Under the pieces are notes generated by a model. The model had not been told where the DNA came from and did no database searches. It was given only the letters and a program-made list of their open reading frames with translations. A DNA stretch of 40,745 nt, taken from Alphaproteobacteria bacterium. Lineage in GTDB: Bacteria > Pseudomonadota > Alphaproteobacteria > SHVZ01. The DNA lies in contig VGEH01000024.1 in assembly GCA_016869375.1 (NCBI GenBank), positions 1 through 40,745 on the forward strand. Direction: 5' to 3'. Each line of letters begins with the position of its first letter. Within the stretch, counting starts at the first letter, position 1. This document shows, in pieces, positions 24,779-34,772 of this stretch. The translations under genes were made by a program, and so were the position numbers.

Positions 24779-26625
24779 AGCCGCCGCAACGCCGCCCAGA
24801 AGGATCGCGCATAGCCCGGCGCATCGCAGAGCGGCGACGCAGCGACGCGCCCGCGAAGACCCGTCCGCAGCGTCGCCAGCTTGTTGCGATCGTTGGCAAG
24901 CGCGATCGTTCGCACGACGTAGCCGGCCCGATCATCGGCGACCAGATCGTCGAGGCCTACCTGATGCAGCACGCTCGCGCCCACGCGGCTCAGGAAGCGC
25001 GAACCAGCCAGCGTGACGACAGGAACGCCCATCCATAGCGCCTCGAAGGTCGTCGTCGATCCGTTGAACGGGAACGGATCGAGCGCGATGTCGACTGAGT
25101 TCAGCAACGCAAGCTGATCGCGACGGCCCCGCTCGCCGGCAACGAACTCTATCCGTGCCGGGTCGACGCCGTTGGACGCGAACATCCGCTGGACGCGTTG
25201 GCGGAGCCCCCTCGATGCATATCGATTGAGGTACTTGAGCATCAACCTGGAGTCCGGCACGGCCGACAATACCTCCGCCCACAGCGCGAAGACTTCGGGC
25301 GTATGCTTGGCGGTGTTGTTGCAGGAACCAAAGGTGATGCGGCCGGCTACCGATGCAGGCAGCGGACCGATCTCCGGTGCATCCGCCGGCGGATCATGCA
25401 GATAGAAGCACGGCAGGCGGATCAGTTGCTCGGTGAAACGCTCCGTCGTGGCATCGGGATGCAGCACGCGATCCGTGATCCAAGCATCCATGACCGAGAG
25501 ACCGGAGGTCGCCAGATCGTGAAAGCTCACCTGGACCGGCGCCGGGCGATGAGCCGCGACACCGAGCCGGTTGTGGCCGGTGTGCCCGGCAAGAACGATC
25601 AGCATGTCGAGCCGGTCCGCCCGCATCTGACGGGCCACGTCAGCGTCGGGCCAGCCGACTATGTCGCGCCAGGCATCCGCCGTCGCGCGGAAACGATCGG
25701 TCATCGGGTCGACGGCGCGAGGACTCGCATAGAGTACCGTCTCGATCCTGGTGCGGTCGCGATGTTCGAGAATGCCGATGACGTTCCGCGCGACCGGGTG
25801 CTCGCGGAAGTCGGCGGAGATCCAACCGATTCTCAGCCGACGCTGAGGATCTCGGTCCATGATCGGCGTGGAGGTCGCCGGGTAGAGCGGCTTCGCGTGC
25901 ATCGCCTCCCAGCGCCTGAATTCGGCGAAGAACGCCTCATGCGAAACGCGACCGTCGTAGGAGAGGCAGAAGAGCAGGTTTGAGTGAACCCATGGCAACG
26001 GCTTCAACGCCAGCGCCCGCCGGAAGCCGCGCACCGCGGCGATCAATTCGCCTTCCGCCTGGTCCAGGCTCGCAAGATTGCTATGCGCCTCGGCGAGATC
26101 CGGCTTGAGTACGAGGCCCCGCCGATAGGCAGGGCGGGCCTCGTCGAGCTCACCCAGCAGCTGGAGCGAGTTGGCGCGGTTGGCATGCGCCTCGGCGTAG
26201 TCCGGGCGAAGCGCGAGGGCGCGATCATAAGCGTCGATCGCCTTTCGCCACTCGGCAAGCTCGAACAGCACGCCCCCGCAATTGGCGTGCGCCTCCGCAA
26301 AGTCGCGGCGGATAGCGATCGCACGCAGCAGCAGGCGCAGAGCATCGAGATTATAGCCGGTCCGCAGCAAGGCCAGGGCGCCATGGTTCAGCGCCTCGGC
26401 AAAGCCCGGATCCAGCGCGATCGTCCGTTTCAGGTAGGGATACGCCGCGACGAACGCTGCCGCATGAACGCGGACGAGACCCGAGAGGTGAAGCGCATCG
26501 ACATGCCGGGGGTCGCTACGCAGCACCTCCTGATAGCACTCAGCCGCTTCGTCGAGACGACCCTGCCCATGGGCAGCCATGCCTTCGGCCAAGCGCTCCG
26601 CATTGATCTCCTGTTCTCGTATCAT
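24751..26625 (-). CDS. TPR/SPINDLY-type (GT41) glycosyltransferase paralogue 4, 624 aa
   Basis: Very regular TPRs are visible between residues 15 and 215 (for example RALALRPDYAEAHANRANSL), closest to textbook spacing of 34. The catalytic part has RLRIGWISADFREH with His276, LAGHTGHNR, PVQVSFHDLATSG, Lys440 in SCNNTAK and DPFPFNGSTTTFEALWMG. Tail: LWIDRCRRQ. The ATG follows the paralogue 5 TAG with no base between, so reinitiation or coupling is likely. Of the eight, this and paralogue 3 look nearest to well-studied bacterial GT41 proteins. Confidence 0.9.
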   Translation of the reverse strand: MIREQEINAERLAEGMAAHGQGRLDEAAECYQEVLRSDPRHVDALHLSGLVRVHAAAFVAAYPYLKRTIALDPGFAEALNHGALALLRTGYNLDALRLLLRAIAIRRDFAEAHANCGGVLFELAEWRKAIDAYDRALALRPDYAEAHANRANSLQLLGELDEARPAYRRGLVLKPDLAEAHSNLASLDQAEGELIAAVRGFRRALALKPLPWVHSNLLFCLSYDGRVSHEAFFAEFRRWEAMHAKPLYPATSTPIMDRDPQRRLRIGWISADFREHPVARNVIGILEHRDRTRIETVLYASPRAVDPMTDRFRATADAWRDIVGWPDADVARQMRADRLDMLIVLAGHTGHNRLGVAAHRPAPVQVSFHDLATSGLSVMDAWITDRVLHPDATTERFTEQLIRLPCFYLHDPPADAPEIGPLPASVAGRITFGSCNNTAKHTPEVFALWAEVLSAVPDSRLMLKYLNRYASRGLRQRVQRMFASNGVDPARIEFVAGERGRRDQLALLNSVDIALDPFPFNGSTTTFEALWMGVPVVTLAGSRFLSRVGASVLHQVGLDDLVADDRAGYVVRTIALANDRNKLATLRTGLRGRVAASPLCDAPGYARSFWAALRRLWIDRCRRQ

Positions 26626-28479
26626 CTAGGTGGCTTCCGGTCGCGTCACGCTTTCGGCCTGCCTCACGCCAGCGGCACACCAGTCACGCCAGAGGCTACG
26701 ATAGGCGGCGACAAGCGACTTGGCGTGTGAATCCGGATCGCGCAGCGGCGACGCGCGCAGACGCTCACGCAGCGAGCCGCGCAAGGCCGCTAGCCGGGGC
26801 GCATCTCTGGCCAGGGCCGCCGCCTTGGCGACGTAGTCGGCCCGGTCGCCGGCCACGAGCTCGTCGAGCCCGGCGTGACGAAGGAAGCTGCTGCTCATCC
26901 GACTGAGGAAGCGAGTACCTTCGAGCGCAATGACGGGAACTCCCATCCACAGCGCTTCGAAGGTGGTGGTGCAGCCGTTGAACGGAAAGGGATCGAGCGC
27001 AATATCGACCTCGCCGAGAAGCGCGAGCTGGTCGAAACGGGATACGCGCCCGGCACGAAGATCGAGGCGCTGACGGTCGATGCCGTGCGCGGCGAAGCGC
27101 GCCGCAACCGATTGGGACAGCTCGGGGTCAGCGTATCGTTCGAGATACTTGAGCAGCAGCCGCGAGCCCGGTACCGCGTTCAGCACCTGCGCCCAGAGCC
27201 CGATGACGCCTTCCGACATCTTGGCCGGGTTGTTGAACGAACCGAAGCTGACATACCCCCTCGTTGCTGATGGCAGCGGCGACACCGATGGCGCCGGGTC
27301 GGGTGCGAGATGAACACACAGCGCAGGTATCCGGACGAGCGTCTCGGTGAAGAGCTCGGTCGTCCCGCGCGGCTCATGGATCAGAGGATCCGTGATCCAG
27401 GCGTCGACGGTCGCCATGCCGGTCGTCGTGAGGTCGTAGAGGCTCACTTGAACCGGGGCGGGCTTGAGCGCGGCGACCAACGGACGATGGTCCGCCGTGT
27501 GCGATGCGACCAGCACGAGGACATCAACCTGATCGTCCCGGATCTGCGCGGCAATCTGCCGCTCGGCCCAACCATGAACGAGGCGCCAGCGATCGGCCGT
27601 CCGCTGCAGGCGCCTCGTCATGTTGTCATTGCTCGACAGCAGCGAGTAGAGAGTCAGCTCGACTTCCTTGCGATCATGGCATTCGAGGGACTCGACCAGG
27701 CTGTTGGCAACCGGATGGTCGCGGAGATCCGCCGAGAGGTAGCCAATCCGCAGCTTCCGTTCCGGATCGGGCGAATTGGCCGGCACCACCGCTTCGTGGT
27801 AGAGAGGAGCCGCTTGCATCGCTTCCCAGCGTCGAAAGGCGCCGTAAAGGTCCTCGTTAGATATCGCTTCGAGATTGGCGAGGGCAGACAGTAGGTTGGA
27901 GTGGAACCCCGGCTGCCCCGGAGCAATCGCGAGCGACCGACGATATCGCCGGCTGGCGCGCTCCGGATTGCCGATCGCCTGATCGAGAACGCCGAGATTT
28001 CCATGAGCGTGGCCGTGATCCGGTTTGATCACTAGGCTGCGGACATAGCCAGCCCAGGACTCGGCTAGGCGTCCGACCATCTGCAATGCGCTGGCGCGGT
28101 TGGCATGCGCGTCGGGCGAATTCGGATCGATCGAAAGAGCTCGTTCGAAGCAGCCGACGGCCTGATCCCACTCCGCCAGCTCGAACAACACGCTGCCGCA
28201 GTTCAGATGGGTCTCGAACGCATCCTGGCGCACCGCAAGCGCACGAACCAGGACACGAAGGGCCGCGATATGCTGACCGGTATGAGCGAGCGTCCTGGCA
28301 AGGTTATTGAGCGCCAGGACGAAGCCGGGATCGAGCGCCAGCGCTCCGGCGAATAGCGACATCGCGCGTCCATGGTCGCCAGCCATGAGAAGCGAGAGCC
28401 CGGCACTACTGAGGGCGGCCGCACTGCGCAGATCGGGGGCGGCAAAGGGCGCCGTTCGGGCCTCCTGTCGGAGCGTCAC
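26626..28479 (-). CDS. TPR/SPINDLY-type (GT41) glycosyltransferase paralogue 5, 617 aa
   Basis: GTG start with only a weak ribosome-binding site. TPR units span about residues 20-200. Catalytic half: KLRIGYLSADLRDH with His255, ALKPAPVQVSLYDLTTTGM, Lys420 in FNNPAK and a modified DPFPFNGCTTTFEALWMG where Cys replaces Ser. The Cys variant, the LYDL segment and the ALKPAPVQV run are shared with paralogue 6, marking a second subgroup. The C-terminus extends past LWRDWC by about 16 residues. It lies 59 bases downstream of the FkbM methyltransferase gene; nothing recognisable is in that gap. Confidence 0.9.
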   Translation of the reverse strand: MTLRQEARTAPFAAPDLRSAAALSSAGLSLLMAGDHGRAMSLFAGALALDPGFVLALNNLARTLAHTGQHIAALRVLVRALAVRQDAFETHLNCGSVLFELAEWDQAVGCFERALSIDPNSPDAHANRASALQMVGRLAESWAGYVRSLVIKPDHGHAHGNLGVLDQAIGNPERASRRYRRSLAIAPGQPGFHSNLLSALANLEAISNEDLYGAFRRWEAMQAAPLYHEAVVPANSPDPERKLRIGYLSADLRDHPVANSLVESLECHDRKEVELTLYSLLSSNDNMTRRLQRTADRWRLVHGWAERQIAAQIRDDQVDVLVLVASHTADHRPLVAALKPAPVQVSLYDLTTTGMATVDAWITDPLIHEPRGTTELFTETLVRIPALCVHLAPDPAPSVSPLPSATRGYVSFGSFNNPAKMSEGVIGLWAQVLNAVPGSRLLLKYLERYADPELSQSVAARFAAHGIDRQRLDLRAGRVSRFDQLALLGEVDIALDPFPFNGCTTTFEALWMGVPVIALEGTRFLSRMSSSFLRHAGLDELVAGDRADYVAKAAALARDAPRLAALRGSLRERLRASPLRDPDSHAKSLVAAYRSLWRDWCAAGVRQAESVTRPEAT

Positions 28480-28538
28480 GACGATCGTCTGGGTTGGCTC
28501 CGGCGAAAAGTCAGGCTAACGGCGCGACGCGCGCGAGC

Positions 28539-29426
28539 CTAGCTCTTCATCGCTTCAGGCACGAAGGTCCGCACCGGCGACGCGCCGCTCCAGACGTCGT
28601 TCGGGCTGGAGATCTTGCGGCCTTCGATGCGAGTCGTGTCTCCCGGTGGCAGACCCAGCATTCCGACAGTTACGGTACCGTCGAAATGATCCTTGTCGTT
28701 GCCGGCGAAATTACCCGGTCGCCAGATCGGCACGATGTCCCAATAGAGCTGATAGCCCCGGTCCAGGAGGTGCGAGATCAGCGCCGTCGACCTGTCACGG
28801 CGATAATTGGCCACATGCACCAGCGGCGCGCAGGTTGCGAGTGTCGCTTCCGCGCCGCGCAGCACCTCGATCTCCATCCCCTCGGCGTCGACAACCAGGA
28901 GACGGCAATGACGGAGTTCGAAGGAGTCGACCGTGTTGACCGGGACCGCATCGCCTCCTTCCCATTCCTGATCCTTGAGACCGAGGGCAGAGAAGTTGTT
29001 TTCGACCGTCGGGCTGAGAATCGGCACGACTATCTGACCCGGCTCCTCGCCGGCTGCCATCAGCGGTGAATACACATTGGTGACGTTGTTGAGGGCGAGG
29101 TTCGCGTTGAGCATCTGGTGGACGAGACGCTGGGCCTCCATCGCGATCACCGCGCCGCTGGAGCCGACGGCCTGCGCGAGCGCCAGCGTCGTCGAGCCGA
29201 TATAGGCGCCGACCTCGACGGCGATATCGCCGGGCTGAAGAATCTCGCGAAACATGTCGAGACGCCCGCCGCAGTACTCGCCATAGAACTCGATCGAGCG
29301 GCCGACGAACTGGTCGAAGCGATTGTAGAGGAGGACCCCGCTCTTCACCCTGGCGAGGCGCGCATATCCATCGGGATGGATCGTCGCCAAATCGATCGCG
29401 GGTCCGATATTCGCCCCTGATGCCAT
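28539..29426 (-). CDS. FkbM-family SAM-dependent methyltransferase, 295 aa
   Basis: FkbM enzymes O-methylate sugars or polyketide hydroxyls. SAM motif I is AVEVGAYIGSTT (residues 69-80), the acidic end of strand 2 is in AMEAQ, and the FkbM signature VVDAEGMEIEVLRGAE spans 178-193. The C-terminal 60 residues (from about VPIWRPGNF) are typical of long FkbM versions in glycan clusters. ATG 29426 is preferred over GTG 29429 since GGGGAG sits six bases before it. Placed between two GT41 genes, it probably methylates a sugar of the transferred glycan (inference). Confidence 0.88.
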   Translation of the reverse strand: MASGANIGPAIDLATIHPDGYARLARVKSGVLLYNRFDQFVGRSIEFYGEYCGGRLDMFREILQPGDIAVEVGAYIGSTTLALAQAVGSSGAVIAMEAQRLVHQMLNANLALNNVTNVYSPLMAAGEEPGQIVVPILSPTVENNFSALGLKDQEWEGGDAVPVNTVDSFELRHCRLLVVDAEGMEIEVLRGAEATLATCAPLVHVANYRRDRSTALISHLLDRGYQLYWDIVPIWRPGNFAGNDKDHFDGTVTVGMLGLPPGDTTRIEGRKISSPNDVWSGASPVRTFVPEAMKS

Positions 29427-29486
29427 CACGTGCTCCCCTTCTAGGGCACCCGGTCGGATCGCTGTCTAGGCACCCGGTCCCGCCCC

Positions 29487-31388
29487 TCAGGATTGGCGGT
29501 GCGCCTCTATAACAGATTGATTTCGCGAAGCCAAACACCAGTCGCGCCAGAGACTCCGGTAGGCCCGGAGCAACGCTCTTGCATGCCCTTCCGAATCACA
29601 GAGCGGCGACGCCAGCAGCCGGTCGCGGAGCTCCCGGCGCAATCGGCCCCGGAAATCGACGTCTCCCGCCAGGGCCACGGCCCGCGCGACATACTCGTCC
29701 GAATCGGCGGCGACCAGATCGCCGAGACCTAGGTGACGCAAGAAGTTCGCGCTCATCCGCCCGAGGAAACGGCGGCCGGCGAGCGTCACCACCGGAACCC
29801 CCATCCACAGAGCCTCGAAAGTGGTCGTGCAACCGTTGAAGGGGAAAGGGTCGAGCGCGATATCGATCTCATTCAGCAACGCCAGCTGGGCCATGCGCGG
29901 CAGCCGGCCGGCGCGGAGCTCGATCCGGTCGGGCGCGATCCCGTGAGCGGCGAATCGGCTCCGAATCAGCTGGCTGACCTCGGGGCTGGCGAAGCGATTC
30001 AGGTACTTCATCAGGAGACGGGATCCGGGAACCGCGTGCAGCACTTGCGCCCAGAGGGCAACGACGGACGGCGTGACCTTCGCCGGGTTGTTGAAGGAGC
30101 CGAAGGTGATCCGGCCGGTCGCGGCCGAGGGCGGACGCACCAGCGGCGGAGACCGCGCCGGCGAGGCAAAATTGATGAGGCAAGGCAAACGCACGAGCGT
30201 CTCGGCGAAGCGCTCGCTCGTCGAACCCGGCGGGTGGAATTCGCCATCGGTCAGCCAGACATCGACCGCCTGCATGCCGGTGGTGGAGAGATCGTAGAGC
30301 GCCACCTGGACCGGCGCCGGCTTGAGGGCGGCGACCTTCGGGCGGTTGTCGGCCGTATGCGGCGCCACGAGCACGAGCACGTCGATCTCGTCGGCTCGGA
30401 TTCTCGCGGCGATCTGGCGCTCGTCCTCGCCGCTGACCCAGCGCCAACGATCGGCGACGCGGCGAAAGCGCTCGGTCATCGCGTCGCCGCTGCGCGGCGT
30501 GGCATAGAGCGTCAGCTCGACTTGGCTGCGGTCGTGCCGCTCGAACGAGGCGATGAGACTGTGCGCTACCGGGTGGTCGCGGAAATCCGCCGAGAGGTAG
30601 CCGACGCGTAGCCGACGCTCCGGATCGCTGTCATTGCCATGCGGTGCCGCCTCGGCATAAAGCGGCCTCGCATGGCGCGCTTCCCAGTCGCGAAATCCGC
30701 GATAGAGGGCATCATCCGTGACGCCTTCGGCATAGTTCAGCGTGAACAGAAGATTCGAGTGGATCGCCGACTGGCCGGGATTGATCGCAAGCCCGCGACG
30801 GAAGCCGACGATGGCCATCTCCGCGCCGCCGAGCGCCTGATGGAGCACCGCCAGGTTCGACCACGCGCCCGCATGCGCCGGCTCGAGCGCGAGCGCGCAC
30901 GCCAGCGACCGCCGGGCATCGGAAACGCGCCCATCCGCCAGCAGGACCGGACCGGCATTGTTGAGCGCCTCGGTATAGCCGGGGCGCAGCACGAGCGAGC
31001 GAGCATAGGAGCTGGCGGCCCGGTCATGGCGCCCGCGCGCCGCTTCGGCGTTGCCGAGATTGTAGGCCCCTTCGACGAAGTCCGGTCGCAGCGCCAAAGC
31101 ACGGTGAAGCGCCGCGATCGAGGCAAGCAACCATCCACCGGTCTTGAGCGCGCCTGCCACTGCCACATGCAGGTCCGGATCGTCGGGGCGGTTCGCCGCC
31201 AGGGCGGTCTCCGCCAGCGCCTCGGCCGGACGCCCCTGCTGGGCCATGAGCAAGCCCATCATCCGCCGGGCGTCCGGATGCTCGGGCATGCTCGCGAGGA
31301 CCTGGCGATATCCCTTCTCCGCTTCGGCCATCTTGCCTGCTTGATGGGCGGAGACCGCCTCGGCGAAGCCTTCGGCCTCCGCGCTCAT
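29487..31388 (-). CDS. TPR/SPINDLY-type (GT41) glycosyltransferase paralogue 6, 633 aa
   Basis: ATG 31388 is chosen because it overlaps the upstream stop as ATGA and starts directly with the first TPR helix; the longer frame to 31451 adds an unlikely basic stretch. TPRs run from residue 5 to about 215. Catalytic half: RLRVGYLSADFRDH with His272, ALKPAPVQVALYDLSTTGM, Lys437 in FNNPAK and DPFPFNGCTTTFEALWMG. It is the closest sister of paralogue 5 by these motifs, though an FkbM gene now separates them. Tail: LWRDWC and a short polar end. The 60-base gap to FkbM shows no gene. Confidence 0.9.
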   Translation of the reverse strand: MSAEAEGFAEAVSAHQAGKMAEAEKGYRQVLASMPEHPDARRMMGLLMAQQGRPAEALAETALAANRPDDPDLHVAVAGALKTGGWLLASIAALHRALALRPDFVEGAYNLGNAEAARGRHDRAASSYARSLVLRPGYTEALNNAGPVLLADGRVSDARRSLACALALEPAHAGAWSNLAVLHQALGGAEMAIVGFRRGLAINPGQSAIHSNLLFTLNYAEGVTDDALYRGFRDWEARHARPLYAEAAPHGNDSDPERRLRVGYLSADFRDHPVAHSLIASFERHDRSQVELTLYATPRSGDAMTERFRRVADRWRWVSGEDERQIAARIRADEIDVLVLVAPHTADNRPKVAALKPAPVQVALYDLSTTGMQAVDVWLTDGEFHPPGSTSERFAETLVRLPCLINFASPARSPPLVRPPSAATGRITFGSFNNPAKVTPSVVALWAQVLHAVPGSRLLMKYLNRFASPEVSQLIRSRFAAHGIAPDRIELRAGRLPRMAQLALLNEIDIALDPFPFNGCTTTFEALWMGVPVVTLAGRRFLGRMSANFLRHLGLGDLVAADSDEYVARAVALAGDVDFRGRLRRELRDRLLASPLCDSEGHARALLRAYRSLWRDWCLASRNQSVIEAHRQS

Positions 31389-32584
31389 GACGACGGCGCG
31401 CGATCGAGGAGGAAGCGGATGAAGCGATCCATTCCGTCGCGCGCGCGCCAAGTCTCGCCGGCCGCGACGGCGCCGGCAGCGAAGCCGGGGTAGCCTCCGA
31501 CGAGCGCCTGCACCGACCTTGCGTAGGCGGCCGGATCATGGCCATCGGCCACTAGGCCGGCCCCTCGGTGAGGGGCCAGCTGATCCGCCATCATCGTATC
31601 CGGGGGCACGATAACAGGTCTGCCGAGATACATAGCCTCCTCGAACACGGCCGAGGTTCCCTTGCGGTAGACCAGCGACTGATACGGCAGAAGAATCGCG
31701 TCCGCGTCCTCGATCAGCTGATAGTAGCCGTCCTCGCCGATGAAGCCGGTGATCGTCTTGGTGTCGTAGCGCGCGCGCGCGAACTTCTGGAACTCGGCGA
31801 TGCGTTCGTTGTCCGACTGCCATCCGTTGAGCTGGACCGCGAACTCGACGTCATTCCGTGCCTCGCCGACCGCGCGGATGATATCGGGGAGCAGATGAAA
31901 GCCCTTCCGCAGCGTGGCCTCGCCGCAGAACAGAATGCGGCGCTTGGCGCGCGGCGGCCGTTTCGGCCGCACGCGGTCCCGAAACCATCCCGATGCCGGG
32001 TTCGGATAGGGCATGACCTCGACCGGAAGCTCGGCCAGCATCTCGAACTCGCGCGCCTGGAGCTCGGAAAGCGTCATCAGCGCGATTTGATGTTGATGGA
32101 CCCGCAGCTGGTTGAACGCATGGCGGTAGAGGGTCGCGTCGAGCGAGAAGCTTTCGTCGGCGGTAATGCCGGAGACATGGGGGAGCACGATCGCGAGCTT
32201 CGACGAGGAGGGCAGCCCGTTCGCGCTCAACCAGCGTGCCAGCCCGAGCAGCATCCGGTTGGTCGCGGTGTGAATGACGACCAGAGCGTCGGACAGATCG
32301 ACCGTCTCGGAAAGCGAGGTGAGGTCCGCGAAGGCGCGCTCATTGAGGATGAAGTAGTCGTCGAAGTCGGCGATGTACTTGTCCAACGAGCTCCGGATGT
32401 AGGGATGGAAGCCGAAATACGGCTCCGCGCCGAGGCGTTCGGCAAGGCTGGGGGTCACGTCCCGGTGCACGAACAGGCGATATGGAACGCCGACGCGCCG
32501 CAGCTCAGCGACCAGCCCGAGGTCGAGATTGTAATGGTGGCCGATCGCCGACTGCAGGCCCGGATCGAGGAGAACGACGCGCAT
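31385..32584 (-). CDS. GT-B fold glycosyltransferase (GT4-like), 399 aa
   Basis: Two-domain glycosyltransferase. The N-terminal domain starts MRVVLLDPGLQSAIGHHYN with a Gly/His-rich acceptor loop. The donor domain has ILFCGEATLRKGFHLLP (217-233) and the nucleotide-sugar motif LLPYQSLVYRKGTSAVFEEAMYLGRPVIVP, whose Glu315 and Glu316 stand where GT4 enzymes bind the donor ribose and phosphate. No TPR and no membrane segment are present. ATG 32584 is chosen at the first recognisable strand; the longer frame to 32929 is the shadow of paralogue 7. Its stop overlaps the paralogue 6 start. It probably extends the first sugar placed by a GT41 enzyme, which is inference. Confidence 0.87.
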   Translation of the reverse strand: MRVVLLDPGLQSAIGHHYNLDLGLVAELRRVGVPYRLFVHRDVTPSLAERLGAEPYFGFHPYIRSSLDKYIADFDDYFILNERAFADLTSLSETVDLSDALVVIHTATNRMLLGLARWLSANGLPSSSKLAIVLPHVSGITADESFSLDATLYRHAFNQLRVHQHQIALMTLSELQAREFEMLAELPVEVMPYPNPASGWFRDRVRPKRPPRAKRRILFCGEATLRKGFHLLPDIIRAVGEARNDVEFAVQLNGWQSDNERIAEFQKFARARYDTKTITGFIGEDGYYQLIEDADAILLPYQSLVYRKGTSAVFEEAMYLGRPVIVPPDTMMADQLAPHRGAGLVADGHDPAAYARSVQALVGGYPGFAAGAVAAGETWRARDGMDRFIRFLLDRAPSS

Positions 32585-32594
32585 GGCCCTGACG

Positions 32595-34772
32595 CTACGC
32601 CGCCGTGACGGCGCTTTCGAGGAAATCCTCGATCGCCGCAACGGACGATGCATTGTCGAAGAGCCCGCTCGATGTTTCGACGATCCCGGCCGAGAGCCGG
32701 GCTCGTTCAGCCGGATCGTTGGCGACACGAAGAGCGAGCTCGACATAGTGGTCGAAGTCCTGGGCGACGAGCGCATCGAGACCCGTGAGCCGATAGAAGC
32801 CGGCGGTGTGGCGTGCGCGCATGAAGCGGCCGGGCCAGGTGACGATCGGCGCGCCCATGGCGAACGCCTCCAGGCTCGAATGCCCGCCGCTGTAATGGAT
32901 GGGGTCGAGGACCACATCGGCGGCAGCAAGCAGCGAGAGATAGTCCTGACTGCTTAGATGCGGGAGGACGACGATGCGTCCGGGATCGGCGCCGGCGCTC
33001 TCGAGCCGGCGCGTCAGCTGACGCGCCCAGTTCGGATGCCGCCCATGGATGAGAACCAACCTTCCTTGCCGATCCTCGGCGAGAATGCGCGCGATCACCG
33101 CGTCGCCTTCCGGATGAAGCTTGAACAGGCTCTGCGGGCAGACATAGAGATGCCCATCCGGAAGCCCGAGCTCGCCGCGCGTCTTCGGCTTCGTCGGCGC
33201 TCGCGGGCGGGCGATCCGTATCGTCGGTCCCGGCAACCGCGCCAATCTCTCGACGTAGTGCGCCTCGCCGTCGTCGGGCTCCATGCACGCCGCCGACAGC
33301 ATCCAGTCGATTGTGCCGAGCCCGGTGGTATCGGGATGACCCCAGCTCATTACCTGCACGGGCGCCAGACGCGCATAGGCGAGAAAGTAGGTCGTCGGCT
33401 CCATGCCGATGTCGGGGAAGTAAAGAAGATCGAGCCTGAGGTCCGCGATCGCGCGCCGCGCCTCGGCGAGCCGTGGCGGGAGGCGGAGCACACGATCCGC
33501 CGATCGTGCGAGCGACGCCGCCAGCGGGTCGTCGCCATGATCCGGCGCGATCAAGGTGACGTGGAAGCGTCGTCGATCCAGGCTCTCGACCAGGCCTCGG
33601 TTGAGCCGACCGATCGTGTGGGTGCGAAGCAGCGTCGAGACGAAGCCGACCGCGATGCGCCCGTGCGGACGGACCGGCCGACGGGCGAGATCTTCCGAGA
33701 GCGCGGGACAGGCTGCCCGGTAGAAGCGGCCGATTGCCTCCTGCAGCGGACGGTCGTCGCATCCGTGATAGGCGAGGTAGAAGTTTCCGTGGCCGACCTC
33801 GGCGACCGGATCGTCCAGCCGCACGCCAGCGCAGGCCGCCAGGTCCACCGCGACCTGCGTGCGCGCCGCTGCGATCGCCTCGGCCGATTCCGGAATGATC
33901 GGCAGCAGCAACGCCCGCTTGACCCTCGCTGAATCAAGGCCTCTGTCGCTCGCGATCCGATCATAGAGGGCACGCGCCTCCTCGGTCCGTCCCTGGTCGC
34001 GAAAAACCCCGGCGAGATTGAGCCTCGCTTCGGGAATGCGATCCGCGATGGCAGAGAAGGCCTGAGCCGCCTCGTCGAGACGGGCCAGCTGAAAGAGCGC
34101 GTTGCCGCGATGGAAAGCCGCGGCCGGATGAGTGGGCGCGCGGTCGAGCAGGGCGAGCGCCTCGCGCGGCCTTCCGGCAGCAAGCGTGCTCGCGCCGGCG
34201 GCGACCAGCGCCTCCGGCAGATCGGCCCGCAGCGCGAGGGCGCGCCTGAAATCTCCTTCGACGACCCAGGCCTGCGCGAAGCCCGGGTCGAGCGCGAGGG
34301 TACGGTGAAGCGGTCCCGTCGCCTTCGCGCCGAGCGCCAGGGCAAGGGCGAAGTGCAGCTCCGGAATCTCGTCGTCGAGAGCGAGCGCCCGGCGGTGCGC
34401 CAGGATCGAGGGCACAGGCTCGCCGGTCTCGGCCAGCAGCGCGCCGAGATTGGCCCAGGCATCGGGAAGTCCCGGCTCGGCCGCGAGCGCCCGCCGGTAG
34501 CTCGCGCGGGCCGCCTGCCTGTGCCCGAGGCGACGTCGCGCGTTGGCGAGATTGTTGTTGAGGATGGCGTCTTCCGGCCGGGCGCGGACGGCCCGCCCGA
34601 TCAGATCGAGCGCGCGGCCGGCGTCGCCGCGCTCGAGCGCGATCAACCCGAGATGATGGAGCGCATCGACGTGCGCGGCATCGCGATCAAGGACGGCACG
34701 ATACCGGGTCTCCGCCTCGGCGAGCCGCCCGGCGCGATGCAGCATCAGAGCTTCGGCAAAGACCTCGCTCAT
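32595..34772 (-). CDS. Divergent TPR/GT41-like glycosyltransferase paralogue 7, 725 aa
   Basis: Long TPR domain (residues 3-275) and a catalytic part that differs from the others. His385 in GFVSTLLRTH holds the OGT His498 place. Then come DLLYFPDIGMEPTTYFLA and LAPVQVMSWGHPDTTG (469-484), Lys551 in CPQSLFKLHP and a nucleotide loop DPIHYSGGHSSLEAFAMG. The FPDIGM and GHPDTTG features recall the HMW1C-like branch of GT41, which uses Asn rather than Ser/Thr as acceptor in known members; whether that holds here cannot be said. ATG 34772 overlaps the stop of paralogue 8 (ATGA). The next gene starts 10 bases after its stop. Confidence 0.85.
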   Translation of the reverse strand: MSEVFAEALMLHRAGRLAEAETRYRAVLDRDAAHVDALHHLGLIALERGDAGRALDLIGRAVRARPEDAILNNNLANARRRLGHRQAARASYRRALAAEPGLPDAWANLGALLAETGEPVPSILAHRRALALDDEIPELHFALALALGAKATGPLHRTLALDPGFAQAWVVEGDFRRALALRADLPEALVAAGASTLAAGRPREALALLDRAPTHPAAAFHRGNALFQLARLDEAAQAFSAIADRIPEARLNLAGVFRDQGRTEEARALYDRIASDRGLDSARVKRALLLPIIPESAEAIAAARTQVAVDLAACAGVRLDDPVAEVGHGNFYLAYHGCDDRPLQEAIGRFYRAACPALSEDLARRPVRPHGRIAVGFVSTLLRTHTIGRLNRGLVESLDRRRFHVTLIAPDHGDDPLAASLARSADRVLRLPPRLAEARRAIADLRLDLLYFPDIGMEPTTYFLAYARLAPVQVMSWGHPDTTGLGTIDWMLSAACMEPDDGEAHYVERLARLPGPTIRIARPRAPTKPKTRGELGLPDGHLYVCPQSLFKLHPEGDAVIARILAEDRQGRLVLIHGRHPNWARQLTRRLESAGADPGRIVVLPHLSSQDYLSLLAAADVVLDPIHYSGGHSSLEAFAMGAPIVTWPGRFMRARHTAGFYRLTGLDALVAQDFDHYVELALRVANDPAERARLSAGIVETSSGLFDNASSVAAIEDFLESAVTAA

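Noticed and set aside
32585-32929. 115-codon N-terminal extension of the GT-B transferase
   Set aside because: It is low-complexity Ser/Arg sequence in the shadow of paralogue 7; the true fold starts at MRVVLLD.
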